Assembly: GCA_963603365.1 (NCBI GenBank)
Contig: CAVCMI010000011.1
Location: forward strand, 1 to 64,000
DNA length: 64,000 nucleotides
Direction of reading: 5' to 3'
DNA from: F23-D06 sp963603365
Lineage (GTDB): Bacteria; Bacteroidota; Bacteroidia; Bacteroidales; WCHB1-69
Positions 51,259 to 61,800 of this stretch are shown piece after piece (the first letter of the stretch is position 1; each line of letters starts with the position of its first letter). A program made the translations under genes and the position numbers. Below the pieces are notes generated by a model that saw only the letters and a list, made by a program, of their open reading frames with translations, searched no databases and was not told where the DNA came from.

Positions 51259-54200
51259 CTATCCTCTCTTGAAATACTCCACCGCATTGCGGAAAATATC
51301 TTGAATCTTGTCGCCGTCGATGTTCTTGTACAGGTCAGATCCCTTCCGTTCGCTGTGTCCCATCTTGCCGAGCACAAGGCCGTCCGGGGAGACAATACCC
51401 TCTATGGCATAGAAGGAGCCGTTAGGATTGTCGGACGGGTTCATGCTGGGGTGGCCGCACTCGTCGCAATATTGGAAGGCCACCTGTCCGTTTTCAAAAA
51501 GCTGCCGGGCCATAGACTCGTTCACCACAAACTTGCCCTCGCCGTGACTGACGGCAATACGGTGCATGTCGCCTACGGCAAAAGAGGTGAGCCACGGTGA
51601 TGAAACGGAGGAGATGCGTGTGCGCACGAGACGTGAGATGTGCCGGTTGATGTTGTTGCGATAAAGCGTGGGAGATTCAGGGGTGATGTCACCTAACCTG
51701 CCAAACGGAAGCAATCCCGACTTGACCAAAGCCTGAAACCCGTTGCATATACCGACTATCAAGCCTTTACGGGCAATGAGGTCTTGGATGGCCGACTTGA
51801 CGAGGACGTTGTTCAGCACGGTAGCAATGAATTTGCCGCTGCCGTCAGGTTCGTCGCCCAAGCTGAAGCCGCCGCTGAGTGCCAGGATCTGCGAATTGCG
51901 GATGGCAGCCGCCAGTTCGTGCAAAGAATCGTTGATTTCTTTTTCGTTGAGATTGCGGAAAACAAGAATATGCGTTTCCGCACCGGCGTCTTCAAATGCC
52001 TTGGCAGTGTCATAGTCGCAATTTGTACCTGGAAACACGGGCAATACAACCTTTGGCACATTGACTCTTACAGGGGCTTGTTCGCTGAAACGTTTCTGCC
52101 CGCCATTGACAAATTCCTCTCCCGTTGGAAGAGTCTCATTCGGAACCTCGTCGGGATAAAGCCCGTTGTAAACGCCGCGCCATACATCCAGACATTTCTT
52201 TTTGTCGATAATCTCTCCGTTGATGCTGAAACGGTCTGACACATGACCGAGCGCTATGGCAAAGTCAGCATCCAGTTCTGATGTGGTTTCCACAACAAAA
52301 CTGCCATAACCATAGTCAAACAGGTTTTGGTCGGTGTTAACCTCGAAGCCCAAGTCATTGCCGAAACTCATCTTGGCCAGCGCTTCGGCTATGCCGCCAT
52401 ACTGTAACGTGAAAGCAGAAACAATACAGCCGTTCAAGATATTCTGGCGCACAAAATCGAAAATCTTGGCAGTACGTTGCGCATCCGGAAGACAATTGTC
52501 TATTCTGTTCTGGATAAAATAAATATGATTTCCTTTTTGTTTGAACTCCGGAGAGATAATCGTACCTGACTTTTCAGTAGTGATTGCAAATGACACAAAT
52601 GTAGGGGGGACGTTCAGGTCTTTGAAAGTGCCGCTCATCGAATCCTTTCCGCCGAGGGAAGCCAGATCAAATTGTTTGAGCATCCACACCGACCCTAACA
52701 TTGCGGCGCAGGGTTTCCCCCAGCGGCTTGGTTCCTGCCCCATTTTTTCAAAATATTCTTGGAAAGTGAAGCGTATTTTGCGGAAATCGCCGCCAGCCGC
52801 CACTATTTTGGACATTGATTCGAGTATGGCGAACACGGCAGCGTGGAATGGCGACCGCATGGCGATATAGGGATTGTATCCGAATGCCATAATGCTCGTG
52901 GTGTCGGTGTGCCTGTGCAAGACAGGCAGTTTTTGGGCTGAAACCTGCGTTTCAGTCAATTGGCTTTTCCCTCCGAAAGGCATCAGCACGGTAGATGCGC
53001 CGATAGTGGCGTCAAACATCTCAACAAGTCCTTTTTGAGAGGCGACGTTTGGTTGGCGCAGGCAATCGCACAACTTCTCACCTAATGTGTTTCCTTTTAC
53101 GGGACAGGCTTCCAGCACATTGTCGGGGACGGCAGCCACGGCGGCCTCTGTTTTCTGGCGCACACCGTTTGTATTGATGAAGTCGCGGCTTAGGCTGACT
53201 ATCGTGTTGCCCTTCCAGGTCATCGTAAGTCGGTTGTCGTCGGTGACATGGGCGATGATGTTGGCTTCAATATTCTCTTGGCGGCAATATTCGAAGAAGG
53301 TCTCCACATCGTTTTTGTCCACCACGACGCTCATACGCTCTTGCGATTCGCTGATGGCGATTTCAGTACCGTTTAGTCCTTTGTATTTGGTTCTGACAGA
53401 GTCGAGGTCGATAAACAATCCGTCTGCCAGTTCGCCGATGGCCACGCTCACGCCGCCGGCGCCGAAGTCATTGGACTTCTTGACGAGACGGGTGACTTCA
53501 GGCCGTCTGAACAGGTGTTGTATCTTGCGTTCCTCGGGGGCGTTGCCTTTCTGCACTTCGGCCGCGCAATTGTCGAGCGACTTCTCGTTATGTTCTTTTG
53601 AAGAGCCTGTGGCGCCTCCGATGCCGTCGCGTCCGGTGCGTCCGCCGAACATGATGACCACATCGCCTGGCATGGGGCGTTCGCGGCGCACGTGGCTCAG
53701 GGGAGCGGCGCCAACCACGGCTCCGATTTCGAGCCGTTTAGCCTTGTAGTCGTCATGGTAGATTTCGCGCACATGGGTGGTGGCAAGGCCAATTTGGTTG
53801 CCGTAGGAGGAGTAGCCTGCGGCTGCGGTTTTGGAAATCACCGACTGGGGAAGCTTTCCCTCAAGCGTTTCGCTTACGGGAGCGTTGATATTGCCGGCGC
53901 CCGTCACGCGCATGGCTTGGTATACATAGCTGCGTCCGCTGAGCGGGTCACGGATAGCGCCGCCCACGCAAGTGGCTGCGCCGCCAAAGGGCTCAATCTC
54001 CGTCGGGTGGTTGTGGGTCTCGTTCTTGAACATCAGCAGCCATGGTTCTGGCGTACCTTCCACATCCACCTGTATTTGTATGCTGCAGGCGTTGTTCTCT
54101 TCCGAAACCTCCATATCGTTGAGATTGCCGGCTTTGCGTTCGTATTTGCCATTGATGCTCGCCATGTCCATCAATGTCTGCGGCCTTTCTGTCTGTTCAC

Positions 54201-54978
54201 CGTAAACCTCTTTCCGCAAGGCAATGTAGGTTTCGTATGCTTCCTGAAGCTGGTATTGCAGGCGCGAAGGCGTAAAGACTATCTTTGTAAGTTCCGTCTC
54301 AAAGGTGGTGTGGCGGCAATGGTCGCTCCAATAGGTGTCAAGCAGTTTGATTTCTGTCTCAAATGGATCCCGGCACTCCTCGTTCTTGAAATATTGCTGT
54401 ATAAACAACAGGTCGTCCAACGACATGGCAAGACCAGAACGCATACGGAATGACTCCAACTGTTCTGAATTCCAACTGTTAAAGCCAACAATGAGGGGGA
54501 TATCATTGGCGGTCGGGTTCTCTGTAATGGCCAAGACCGAGAGGTCTTTTTCACGGGCTTCTACCTCGTTGATGCAATACTTCTTTATTTGGGCCAACTG
54601 CGCACCGGTCAGATCTGCGTCGAAAACATAGGCGCGCGCACTTTTGACGAACACGTCTGCCGTAGGGTCGAGCAGCGAAAAGCACTGCATGGCACTGTCG
54701 GCACGCTGGTCAAACTGTCCTGGCAGGTATTCAACCGCAAAACAAATCTTGCCATCCAATGAAAAAGATTCCGACACATTGTCTGTCACGGGCTCTGAAA
54801 GGACCCCGACCTTGGCTCGCTCCAGCAAATCATCGCTGACATTGAAGATGTCGTAAATGTTCAGCAGCCGGAGATTCCGGATATTCAGGTTAAAATTGCG
54901 GTTGAGGGTTTCTTTCAGACTGACGGCTTCCACATTGAAGCCCTCTTTTTTCTCGACAAAGATACGGGCGTTGCGCAT
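51259..54978 (-). CDS. purL: Phosphoribosylformylglycinamidine synthase, fused large form
   Basis: Converts FGAR, ATP and glutamine to FGAM in purine synthesis. At 1239 residues it is the long single-chain form. The N-terminal linker domain is followed by the two AIR-synthase-like halves (FKNETHNHPTEIEPFGGAAT in the first, GGKDSMSGTFKDLNVPPTFV in the second). The C-terminal glutaminase domain has GICNGFQALVKSG with the nucleophilic cysteine. It has its own promoter box and the DUF151 gene follows. Confidence 0.97.
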   Translation of the reverse strand: MRNARIFVEKKEGFNVEAVSLKETLNRNFNLNIRNLRLLNIYDIFNVSDDLLERAKVGVLSEPVTDNVSESFSLDGKICFAVEYLPGQFDQRADSAMQCFSLLDPTADVFVKSARAYVFDADLTGAQLAQIKKYCINEVEAREKDLSVLAITENPTANDIPLIVGFNSWNSEQLESFRMRSGLAMSLDDLLFIQQYFKNEECRDPFETEIKLLDTYWSDHCRHTTFETELTKIVFTPSRLQYQLQEAYETYIALRKEVYGEQTERPQTLMDMASINGKYERKAGNLNDMEVSEENNACSIQIQVDVEGTPEPWLLMFKNETHNHPTEIEPFGGAATCVGGAIRDPLSGRSYVYQAMRVTGAGNINAPVSETLEGKLPQSVISKTAAAGYSSYGNQIGLATTHVREIYHDDYKAKRLEIGAVVGAAPLSHVRRERPMPGDVVIMFGGRTGRDGIGGATGSSKEHNEKSLDNCAAEVQKGNAPEERKIQHLFRRPEVTRLVKKSNDFGAGGVSVAIGELADGLFIDLDSVRTKYKGLNGTEIAISESQERMSVVVDKNDVETFFEYCRQENIEANIIAHVTDDNRLTMTWKGNTIVSLSRDFINTNGVRQKTEAAVAAVPDNVLEACPVKGNTLGEKLCDCLRQPNVASQKGLVEMFDATIGASTVLMPFGGKSQLTETQVSAQKLPVLHRHTDTTSIMAFGYNPYIAMRSPFHAAVFAILESMSKIVAAGGDFRKIRFTFQEYFEKMGQEPSRWGKPCAAMLGSVWMLKQFDLASLGGKDSMSGTFKDLNVPPTFVSFAITTEKSGTIISPEFKQKGNHIYFIQNRIDNCLPDAQRTAKIFDFVRQNILNGCIVSAFTLQYGGIAEALAKMSFGNDLGFEVNTDQNLFDYGYGSFVVETTSELDADFAIALGHVSDRFSINGEIIDKKKCLDVWRGVYNGLYPDEVPNETLPTGEEFVNGGQKRFSEQAPVRVNVPKVVLPVFPGTNCDYDTAKAFEDAGAETHILVFRNLNEKEINDSLHELAAAIRNSQILALSGGFSLGDEPDGSGKFIATVLNNVLVKSAIQDLIARKGLIVGICNGFQALVKSGLLPFGRLGDITPESPTLYRNNINRHISRLVRTRISSVSSPWLTSFAVGDMHRIAVSHGEGKFVVNESMARQLFENGQVAFQYCDECGHPSMNPSDNPNGSFYAIEGIVSPDGLVLGKMGHSERKGSDLYKNIDGDKIQDIFRNAVEYFKRG

Positions 54979-55001
54979 GGCTTTACTGTTTTAAATGGCG
55001 G

Positions 55002-55009
55002 CAAAGGTA
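55002..55009 (-). promoter_or_regulatory. Promoter -7 box of purL
   Basis: CAAAGGTA on the plus strand is TACCTTTG on the minus strand, 24 bases before the start codon. Confidence 0.65.
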
Positions 55010-55027
55010 GTGAAATTATTCAGATTG

Positions 55028-55972
55028 TCATTCATTTTCGGGGAGGGCCTTGAATCCGAGCCCCATAATCTCTGAACTTTCTATAACGTTGACGAAAGCG
55101 GCGGGGTCTAAACGGCGGATGTTTGCTTTCAATTTCACAAGGTCAGTACGACCGAGGGTCACGTAAACCATCTTGCGGTCAGAGCCTTGGTACATACCCG
55201 TGCCTGCGAAGACGGTGCCGCCGCGTTTCAAGTCGTTGATGATAAAGTCGCGGACTTCGTCGGTTTTGTCGGTTACAATGAAAACGGTCTTATACGATTT
55301 GATGCCGTCCACGATAAGGTCGATAACCTTGCCCTCGATAGCGATGAGAATGACGGAATAGATGGGCAGTCTGATCTGCTTGAAAGCCACAAGCGTGGTG
55401 AGCGTGATGCAAGAATCCACGATAAGCACCAGCGTTCCGAGCGAAATCTTCGTGTATTTATGCAGAATCATGGAGATTATATCGCTGCCTCCGGATGTGG
55501 CGCCCGACTTGAAAATCAAGCCTATGGCCACACCGTAGATGACGCCGCCCACCACTGTGTTCAGGAAATAGTCGGGCATGAAAAACAGGTCGCTGTGCGG
55601 TATCTGCACACAGTTGTTGAAGACGGCCGTTGAGAAAATGCCCTCATGAATGACCGGATTATAACCCCACACGGTTTCCACGAGCCAGGTGAAACAGAAT
55701 ATAAGGATGGTTGAAATGATGGTCTTGATGCCGAACCGGGGGCCTAAAATCCAGGTTCCGATGAGCAACAGCGGAATGTCCATGCAGATAGCGTAGTAGG
55801 AAATCTTCCACGGCCAAAGCGTGTTAAACACATTCGACAAACCGTAAGTCCCGCCCGGGGCGAGCAGATAGGGGTTCACAAACATCACATCACCGGCGGC
55901 AAAGAGAAAACTTCCTAACGTAAGCAGAACATACGGCCACACTAAATCTTTTAATTTGTTCTTTTTCAGCAT
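55028..55972 (-). CDS. YitT family membrane protein
   Basis: A 314-residue inner-membrane protein with about five to six helices in the first 220 residues (first segment VLLTLGSFLFAAGDVMFVNP). It is followed by a DUF2179 cytosolic domain (about residues 225-310) that reads RDFIINDLKRGGTVFAGTGM and YVTLGRTDLVKLKANIR. The GATSGGSDIISMIL stretch is typical of the family. The transported or sensed compound is unknown. Its stop codon is 18 bases above the purL promoter box. Confidence 0.88.
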   Translation of the reverse strand: MLKKNKLKDLVWPYVLLTLGSFLFAAGDVMFVNPYLLAPGGTYGLSNVFNTLWPWKISYYAICMDIPLLLIGTWILGPRFGIKTIISTILIFCFTWLVETVWGYNPVIHEGIFSTAVFNNCVQIPHSDLFFMPDYFLNTVVGGVIYGVAIGLIFKSGATSGGSDIISMILHKYTKISLGTLVLIVDSCITLTTLVAFKQIRLPIYSVILIAIEGKVIDLIVDGIKSYKTVFIVTDKTDEVRDFIINDLKRGGTVFAGTGMYQGSDRKMVYVTLGRTDLVKLKANIRRLDPAAFVNVIESSEIMGLGFKALPENE

Positions 55973-55997
55973 TTTAATCGATTTGAAATTAAAAGTG

Positions 55998-56005
55998 CAA
56001 AAATA
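55998..56005 (-). promoter_or_regulatory. Promoter -7 box of the YitT gene
   Basis: CAAAAATA on the plus strand is TATTTTTG on the minus strand, 26 bases before the start codon. Confidence 0.6.
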
Positions 56006-56054
56006 TGAAATAAATCCTCACGAGCCCCTGAAAAGAGGTATGGCTTACAAATGA

Positions 56055-56093
56055 AAAGCGGAGGAATCTCTGTCTTAGAGTTTCCTCCGCTTT
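56055..56093 (-). terminator. Terminator of the porP-gldJ transcript
   Basis: Arms 56055-56066 and 56082-56093 (AAAGCGGAGGAA with its exact complement) around a 15-base loop. It lies 24 bases after the gldJ stop codon. Confidence 0.75.
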
Positions 56094-56116
56094 GAAATGT
56101 TCTATGTTGTTTGCGC

Positions 56117-57604
56117 TTAGTTTTTGGTTTGTGAACCTACGCGGGCCATAGCGCATCTGAAGCCGATGTAGTCGGCGGCTTCATCCTCGTCGAGGTAGCG
56201 TCTTGAACCCGGGGAAGACCAGTAAGGGATGTCTCTCCAAGAGCCGCCCTTATAGACGCGGGCATGGTCGCTTACCAGCGAGAACGCATAGTTGTCAGAG
56301 AGTTTGCGGTACATCTGGTCGGTGGCTTCCGTGTTCGTAGTGGCCGACTTCCAGCTGTCCATATCGTGCAGTGACTGCCAGTCGCCGTCGAGGTAGTTCT
56401 TGTTGTCTGCGGCGCGATAGTTGCGGCGGCGGTCGTTCTTGAAGTCAGACACCGGAACCATCGGGATCTTGCCTACGCTGTCGCGTTCAGCCACGGTGCC
56501 GTCCTCGAGGAGTTTTTTTGTCTCGAAATAGTTGCCGCGGAACGGGTTGTATTCAGCCACATCATCGTGAGAGCCTTGTCTATAAACGTCCATCACCCAT
56601 TCGGACACATTGCCTGCCATTTGGTAAAGGCCGTAATCGTTGGGCCAGTCTGACCTGACGTCTTTGGTTTTGAAGCCGGCATCGTTCAAGGCTGAGGCCA
56701 CGCCCATGAGGTCGCCTCTGCCGCGACGGATGTTAGTCATCATATCGCCATAGTACTTCTTGTCTTCCGTACGCAGTTGTTGGCCGTTCCATGGATAGAC
56801 CTTGCGTTCGAGCACGCGTTCGTTCATCGTGTTGCCGATAAGGCCGAGTGCGGCATACTCCCATTCGGCTTCGGTTGGCAGCCGGTATTTCGGCAGCAGA
56901 ATGCCGTCTTCCATCTTCACATTGCGATACTCTCCGGAAGAGATATAGCGGAGACGTTTTTCGCCTTCTGCCTCATAGGTTTCATAGGTGAGGTAGGCGT
57001 CTGTATTGAAGTAGCCCTCTGCGGTCGGGGTTTCGGCATATTCCACATAGCCGCGGTCGGCGAGTATCTTCTCGTTTACGCGGTCGGTACGCCAAGCGGC
57101 GTAGTTGGTAGCCTGCAGCCAGTTGACACCCACAACGGGATAGGTATTGAATGCCGGGTGGCGGAAATAGTATTCCACGTCAGGCTCATTGTATCCGAGA
57201 CGGTCACGCCAGACATTCTCGTCGGGCACAGCGTTGTCATAAACCACTTTCAAGTCCTGCGGGATGAACACACGTTCCAGCCAATATAGGTATTCGCGGT
57301 AGTCGAGGTTCGAAATCTCACACTCGTCCATATAGAAAGACGCCACGGACACACGGCGCGGGTTATTGTTCCAGTCTTTCATAACGTCCTCTTCCATAGC
57401 GCCCATGACAAAAGTACCGCCTTCGATGAACACGAGTCCGGGGCCAGTAGCCTGATCCTCATAAGGGGCCACTTCAAAGCCGCCGTTCTTAGCGTCGTTA
57501 TAGTTCCAACCGGTCGTAGGAGAAGCCTCCTTCTTGCAGGATGACAGCATTGCCAGCAGAACCAGTGCGGTGAACAGACTTGTTGTTGTTGTGATCTTAT
57601 TCAT
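56117..57604 (-). CDS. gldJ: T9SS-associated lipoprotein GldJ
   Basis: A 495-residue lipoprotein (lipobox LSSC, cysteine 23) with a formylglycine-generating-enzyme-like (SUMF) fold. Landmarks are GLVFIEGGTFVMGAMEEDVM, DWNNNPRRVSVASFYMDE, NVWRDRLGYNEPDVEYYFRH, YPVVGVNWLQATNYAAWRTD, RLPTEAEWEYAA and GGSWRDIPYWSSPGSRRYLD. These fit GldJ better than the paralogue GldK/PorK. GldJ stabilises the T9SS/gliding apparatus in flavobacteria. The divergent porU-porV neighbours agree, since gldJ lies next to porU in flavobacteria. Whether this organism glides cannot be told. Confidence 0.85.
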   Translation of the reverse strand: MNKITTTTSLFTALVLLAMLSSCKKEASPTTGWNYNDAKNGGFEVAPYEDQATGPGLVFIEGGTFVMGAMEEDVMKDWNNNPRRVSVASFYMDECEISNLDYREYLYWLERVFIPQDLKVVYDNAVPDENVWRDRLGYNEPDVEYYFRHPAFNTYPVVGVNWLQATNYAAWRTDRVNEKILADRGYVEYAETPTAEGYFNTDAYLTYETYEAEGEKRLRYISSGEYRNVKMEDGILLPKYRLPTEAEWEYAALGLIGNTMNERVLERKVYPWNGQQLRTEDKKYYGDMMTNIRRGRGDLMGVASALNDAGFKTKDVRSDWPNDYGLYQMAGNVSEWVMDVYRQGSHDDVAEYNPFRGNYFETKKLLEDGTVAERDSVGKIPMVPVSDFKNDRRRNYRAADNKNYLDGDWQSLHDMDSWKSATTNTEATDQMYRKLSDNYAFSLVSDHARVYKGGSWRDIPYWSSPGSRRYLDEDEAADYIGFRCAMARVGSQTKN

Positions 57605-57685
57605 TTTCTTGTTTTATTTGTTCTTTTCTCGATTGAAATGGTGAACGTAATTGTTACAATTATATTTTAACTATGTGGATTCCGG

Positions 57686-58756
57686 TCAGAATGAGGGGCA
57701 CTTGAGGTCTTTGATGGCTTTGTGCTTCTCGGGACATGGCAGGAGGAACTGCAGCGAAGCCTCGATTGCGCCGCCCGTGTCGTTCTTCAATTGTCCCAGC
57801 GTAATGTCGTAAGAGATGCCGAATTTGACCATCTTATATTCGAGGCCGGCCATGAACACCAGCGCGTCAGAGTTGTTGATCTTGCCTATTACGTTGTTGG
57901 TGCTGTCCTTGACCTGGTATGCCGGCACGAAACGATACCATGCGCCCACCGTGAAAGGATAGAAGTTGGCATAAAGGCCGAGATTGAAATAGTTGAGGTA
58001 TCTTTGGTGTTGGTAAACAAAATTAGGGCTTAACGAAATATCGCCGAAAGAGGTTTCCCGTTTGCTTTTGCGTTTCACGTCAAAGTTGGCGCCGACATGT
58101 GCCGTCCATTTCACGGGCATCATATCGTACATGTCTGCATAGCTTTCGGTCAGGTAACTCGTGTTCTGTCCGTCGAGGGAGAAGGTCGTGATGTGATGAA
58201 CTGCCATACCAAAATAGACATGGGGGGTATAGCCTAACAAACCGGCGGAAAGCCCTGCCGTCCATCTGTGCAGGCTGCCCGGGCGGGTCTCCTGCGTCTG
58301 ATAAACATAGCCATAGCGGGAGTCAATCTGATCGCCGAACACGAGGTTGTCCCAATTAAGGTACTTGTCCTGAATGTCGAATTGCAGGGCGAGCCTCAAG
58401 GCGAATTTCTTGCTGATCTGAGCCTTGAAAGAGTACATTGGGCTGATTGTAGAAGTGTTGATATATCCTCCGTTGGCTCCGGCGTGGTCATGCATGAGAA
58501 TGATGCCTACGCCGCCGGCGATTTTGTCGAAATGCTCGTCAAATGAACCTGTATAAGTGATATAGTTACCTTTCAGCTTCGGCCATTGGTCGCGGAAGTT
58601 CAACGCCACCCTGGGACAGACGTTCGTCCCCGCCATTGCAGGATTCAAATAGAGCGGATTGGCATAGAATTGGGAAAACATTGCATCCTGAGCGTCAACC
58701 CGTGCAACGGCAAATGCCGTAATCGCTGCCAGTAAGATTATGATTCTTTTATACAT
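57686..58756 (-). CDS. PorP/SprF family T9SS outer-membrane protein
   Basis: A 356-residue protein with a signal peptide (MYKRIIILLAAITAFAVARV, cleavage near DAQDA). QDAMFSQFYANPLYLNPAMA directly after the signal is the hallmark of the PorP/SprF family. The rest is an outer-membrane beta-barrel with alternating strands. PorP-like proteins bind the cell-surface or envelope side of the T9SS, and SprF-type members help deliver specific large cargo. The ATG at 58756 gives the signal peptide; ten extra residues upstream are not needed. gldJ follows after 81 bases. Whether it is core PorP or a cargo-specific SprF is unresolved. Confidence 0.88.
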   Translation of the reverse strand: MYKRIIILLAAITAFAVARVDAQDAMFSQFYANPLYLNPAMAGTNVCPRVALNFRDQWPKLKGNYITYTGSFDEHFDKIAGGVGIILMHDHAGANGGYINTSTISPMYSFKAQISKKFALRLALQFDIQDKYLNWDNLVFGDQIDSRYGYVYQTQETRPGSLHRWTAGLSAGLLGYTPHVYFGMAVHHITTFSLDGQNTSYLTESYADMYDMMPVKWTAHVGANFDVKRKSKRETSFGDISLSPNFVYQHQRYLNYFNLGLYANFYPFTVGAWYRFVPAYQVKDSTNNVIGKINNSDALVFMAGLEYKMVKFGISYDITLGQLKNDTGGAIEASLQFLLPCPEKHKAIKDLKCPSF

Positions 58757-58783
58757 AGTAACTATATTTGGTATATTAGCGGG

Positions 58784-58791
58784 CAAAAATA
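58784..58791 (-). promoter_or_regulatory. Promoter -7 box of porP-gldJ
   Basis: CAAAAATA on the plus strand is TATTTTTG on the minus strand, 28 bases before the start codon. No clear plus-strand box was found for porU in the same gap. Confidence 0.6.
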
Positions 58792-58887
58792 CAAAATTAT
58801 TTCTATTGTTTCACACTTCTTTTCCCATCACTTTCTTTCCTTGCATATCTGCAATATTCACTGCACTTTTCCGTTATCGCAAATGTT

Positions 58888-61800
58888 ATGCATCTATCTG
58901 TAAAACGACAAATGAAAAGCAAACCTTGGGCATTATTCTGCTTTCTGTGCCTCTTTTTTATTCAATTAACTGATATTCAGGCACAAATATTTTCAAAAAC
59001 CATTTCAATTTCTTGGACAGACAGGGTGTCATACACTTTCGGGGAGGACAAGGAAAAGGATTTCCTCCATTTTGTCGGGGCGGTTTACATGCAGCCGCAA
59101 GCGTCGTTGCCCTCCTATTATGAACGGATTCCTGTTGACGGTTTCCGCTCCGGCTACGACGTAAAGCTGTCGGATGTGCAGACGGAGTCCATCGGCGAAG
59201 AGGATGCCCGGTTGCTTGAGGGATACGACCTGCCCGCGCAAGTCAATGTGTCGGTGGTGCCGGCGCGCGAACGGGGCAAGAACTATGCCCTGCTGTCGTT
59301 TGTGCCGATTATACGCACCTCTGCCGGGCAGTACCGCCGCATCACATCGCTTTCCCTCGAGATTTCGGGGCGCGTTGCCTCCTCGCCAAAGGGCGGACGG
59401 ATCTATGCTGCGCGCTCCGTGCTCTCGCAAGGGCTTTGGTTCAGTTTCACGTTGGCGGAGACAGGCATCTACAAGGTAACCTACGATGACCTTGTCGCCA
59501 TGGGCATGACTACACCGATATATTCAGACCGGATCGCCCTTTTCGGCAACGGTGGCAAAATGCTGCCGGAAGCCAACGCCAAGCCCAGGACCGACGACCT
59601 CCGCGAACTCCCCATCTTGATCTATGACAACAACGACGGCATCTTCGGAGAAGGCGACTATTTTATCTTCTATGGAGAATCGCCACACACAGTGGAATAT
59701 GACACTTCCAACAAACGGTTTACGCATGCCACAAACATCTATGCGGACGTTTCCTGCTATTTTGTGACGGCCACCGCTGGCATAGGAGAGAAAAAACGCA
59801 TCTCGACGGTTGACAATTCTGCCCTGACTGCCACCGCTTCGGCAAGCGAATACACCCATTTCGACTTTCACGAAGACGACCTTTACAACTTCGGGGAGAG
59901 CGGAAAAGACTGGTTCGGCGACATGTTCGACATCACAACCGAGCGGTCTTACACATTCGCGGCGTCTGGCCAGAACCTCACGCAAGGGCGGCTGTCAGTA
60001 GCGGTGGCGGGCGTTTCCAACAGTTATTCCACCATGAACGTCAGCGTAAACGGCAACACAATAGGCAGCGTCAGCATCAGAGGGCTTCAGTCCGCTTCTA
60101 TGGCAACCTTGAGCAGGCAGGATTTCAGCTTCACCCCTGACGCGAACAGCCTTTCAGTAACGCTGACTTACAGTAAACCCTCGACCAGTTCTTCGGCCTA
60201 CTTGAACTGGATAGAGGTTGAGTTCCCATGCTCTCTGACCATGCACTCTTCCCAGTTTTCTTTCTGCAACCCGGGCACTGTACGCAAGGGAAGTGTCACG
60301 CAGTTCAATATCAGCGGTGCAGACCGGAGCACACAAGTATGGGACGTCACCGACCCGTCTGAAGCAGTGCGCTGCAAACTGGCGTTGGGAAACGGCACGG
60401 GCTCCTTTAAGGCAAACACGGACGTGCTACGCCGTTTCGTCGCTTTCGACGGGACGCAATACCTTGCCATTACGCGCGGCAGCACCGTAGAGAACCAGAA
60501 CCTGCACGCCACCGGTGCCATAGACATGGTCATCGTGACCCATCCCGACTTTCTGGCGCAGGCCAACCGGCTGGCCAACTTCCGGCAGCAGAACGACGGC
60601 CTCAAGGTACAAGTGGCAACTATACAGCAGGTTTACAACGAGTTTTCCGGCGGCTCGCAAGACCCCATCGCCATCCGCGACTATATGAAGATGATTTACG
60701 ACAAATCATCCGGACAGTATCCCAAATACCTCCTGCTGTTTGGGCGGCCCTGCTACGACTACCGGGGACGGGTGAGCGGCACGGAAATCTTTGTGCCCAA
60801 CTACCAGTATGCCGCAACGGGCAACATCATCTCGGAATACAGTTTCTACGCCAACGACGACACCTTCGGTTTGCTCGATGACGAAGAGGGCGCAAATGCA
60901 ACGGGACTGTATGACATTGCCATAGGGCGGTTCCCGTGCTCCACCTTGGCACAGGCCACCACGGCTGTCGACAAAAGCATACGCTATACGGAACGGCGCA
61001 ATCTGGTTTCAGAAAACAGCACGTCTGTCTCCAATTTCGGCGACTGGCGCAACGTGATGGCTTTCGTTGCAGACGACGAGGACTACAACGACTTCATCAG
61101 CAACGCCGACAATTTCACCAAGATTGTAGAGGTCAAGAACAGCAACATCAACTTCGACAAAATATACTTGGATGCCTATCCGCAAGTATCGAATGCCGGA
61201 GGGCAGCGCTATCCTGACGTCACCACGGCCATCAACAACCGCATGAACCGCGGATGCCTGTTCTACACCTACATAGGGCACAGCGGCAAAGACGGTTGGG
61301 CGGCAGAGCGCGTGCTGGAGAACTCCGACATCAACAAATGGGCCAACAAGTACAATATGCCGGCAATGCTGACCCTTTCGTGCACCTTCGGGTTTTATGA
61401 CCGGCCTGCGGTGTCGCCTGCGGAACTGGCATTCTTCAACAGCAACGGCGGTGTAAGCGCCATCATCACGGCCTCGCGCGAGGCCTGGTCTTCGCCCAAC
61501 AACTCGTTCGGACGCATCATCTTCAACTCCATGTTCGACAAAACAGACAAAGGCAGATACCCGACCATTGGTGAAATCGAAATTGCCGGAAAGAACAACT
61601 ACGGCGGATCGTCAACATCGCTTGCCATGTTTGTGCTCATGGGCGACCCCTCCATGCCGTTGGCTGTCCCAACATACCAGATAGTGACCGACTCGGTCAA
61701 CCATAAGACTGCCGGCGACCGACAGGACACCATCAGGGCACTCTCCCGTGTAACCGTCAGCGGACGTGTGGTAGATGACCAAGGGCAAACCATGGACAAC

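Noticed and set aside
53692..54453. 253-residue plus-strand open frame opposite purL
   Set aside because: Antisense shadow of purL without family features.
56117..57604. GldK/PorK identity for the SUMF-fold lipoprotein
   Set aside because: The blocks around DWNNNPRR, NVWRDRLGYNEP and NWLQATNYAAWRTD, and the position next to porU, fit GldJ better; porL-M-N do not follow.
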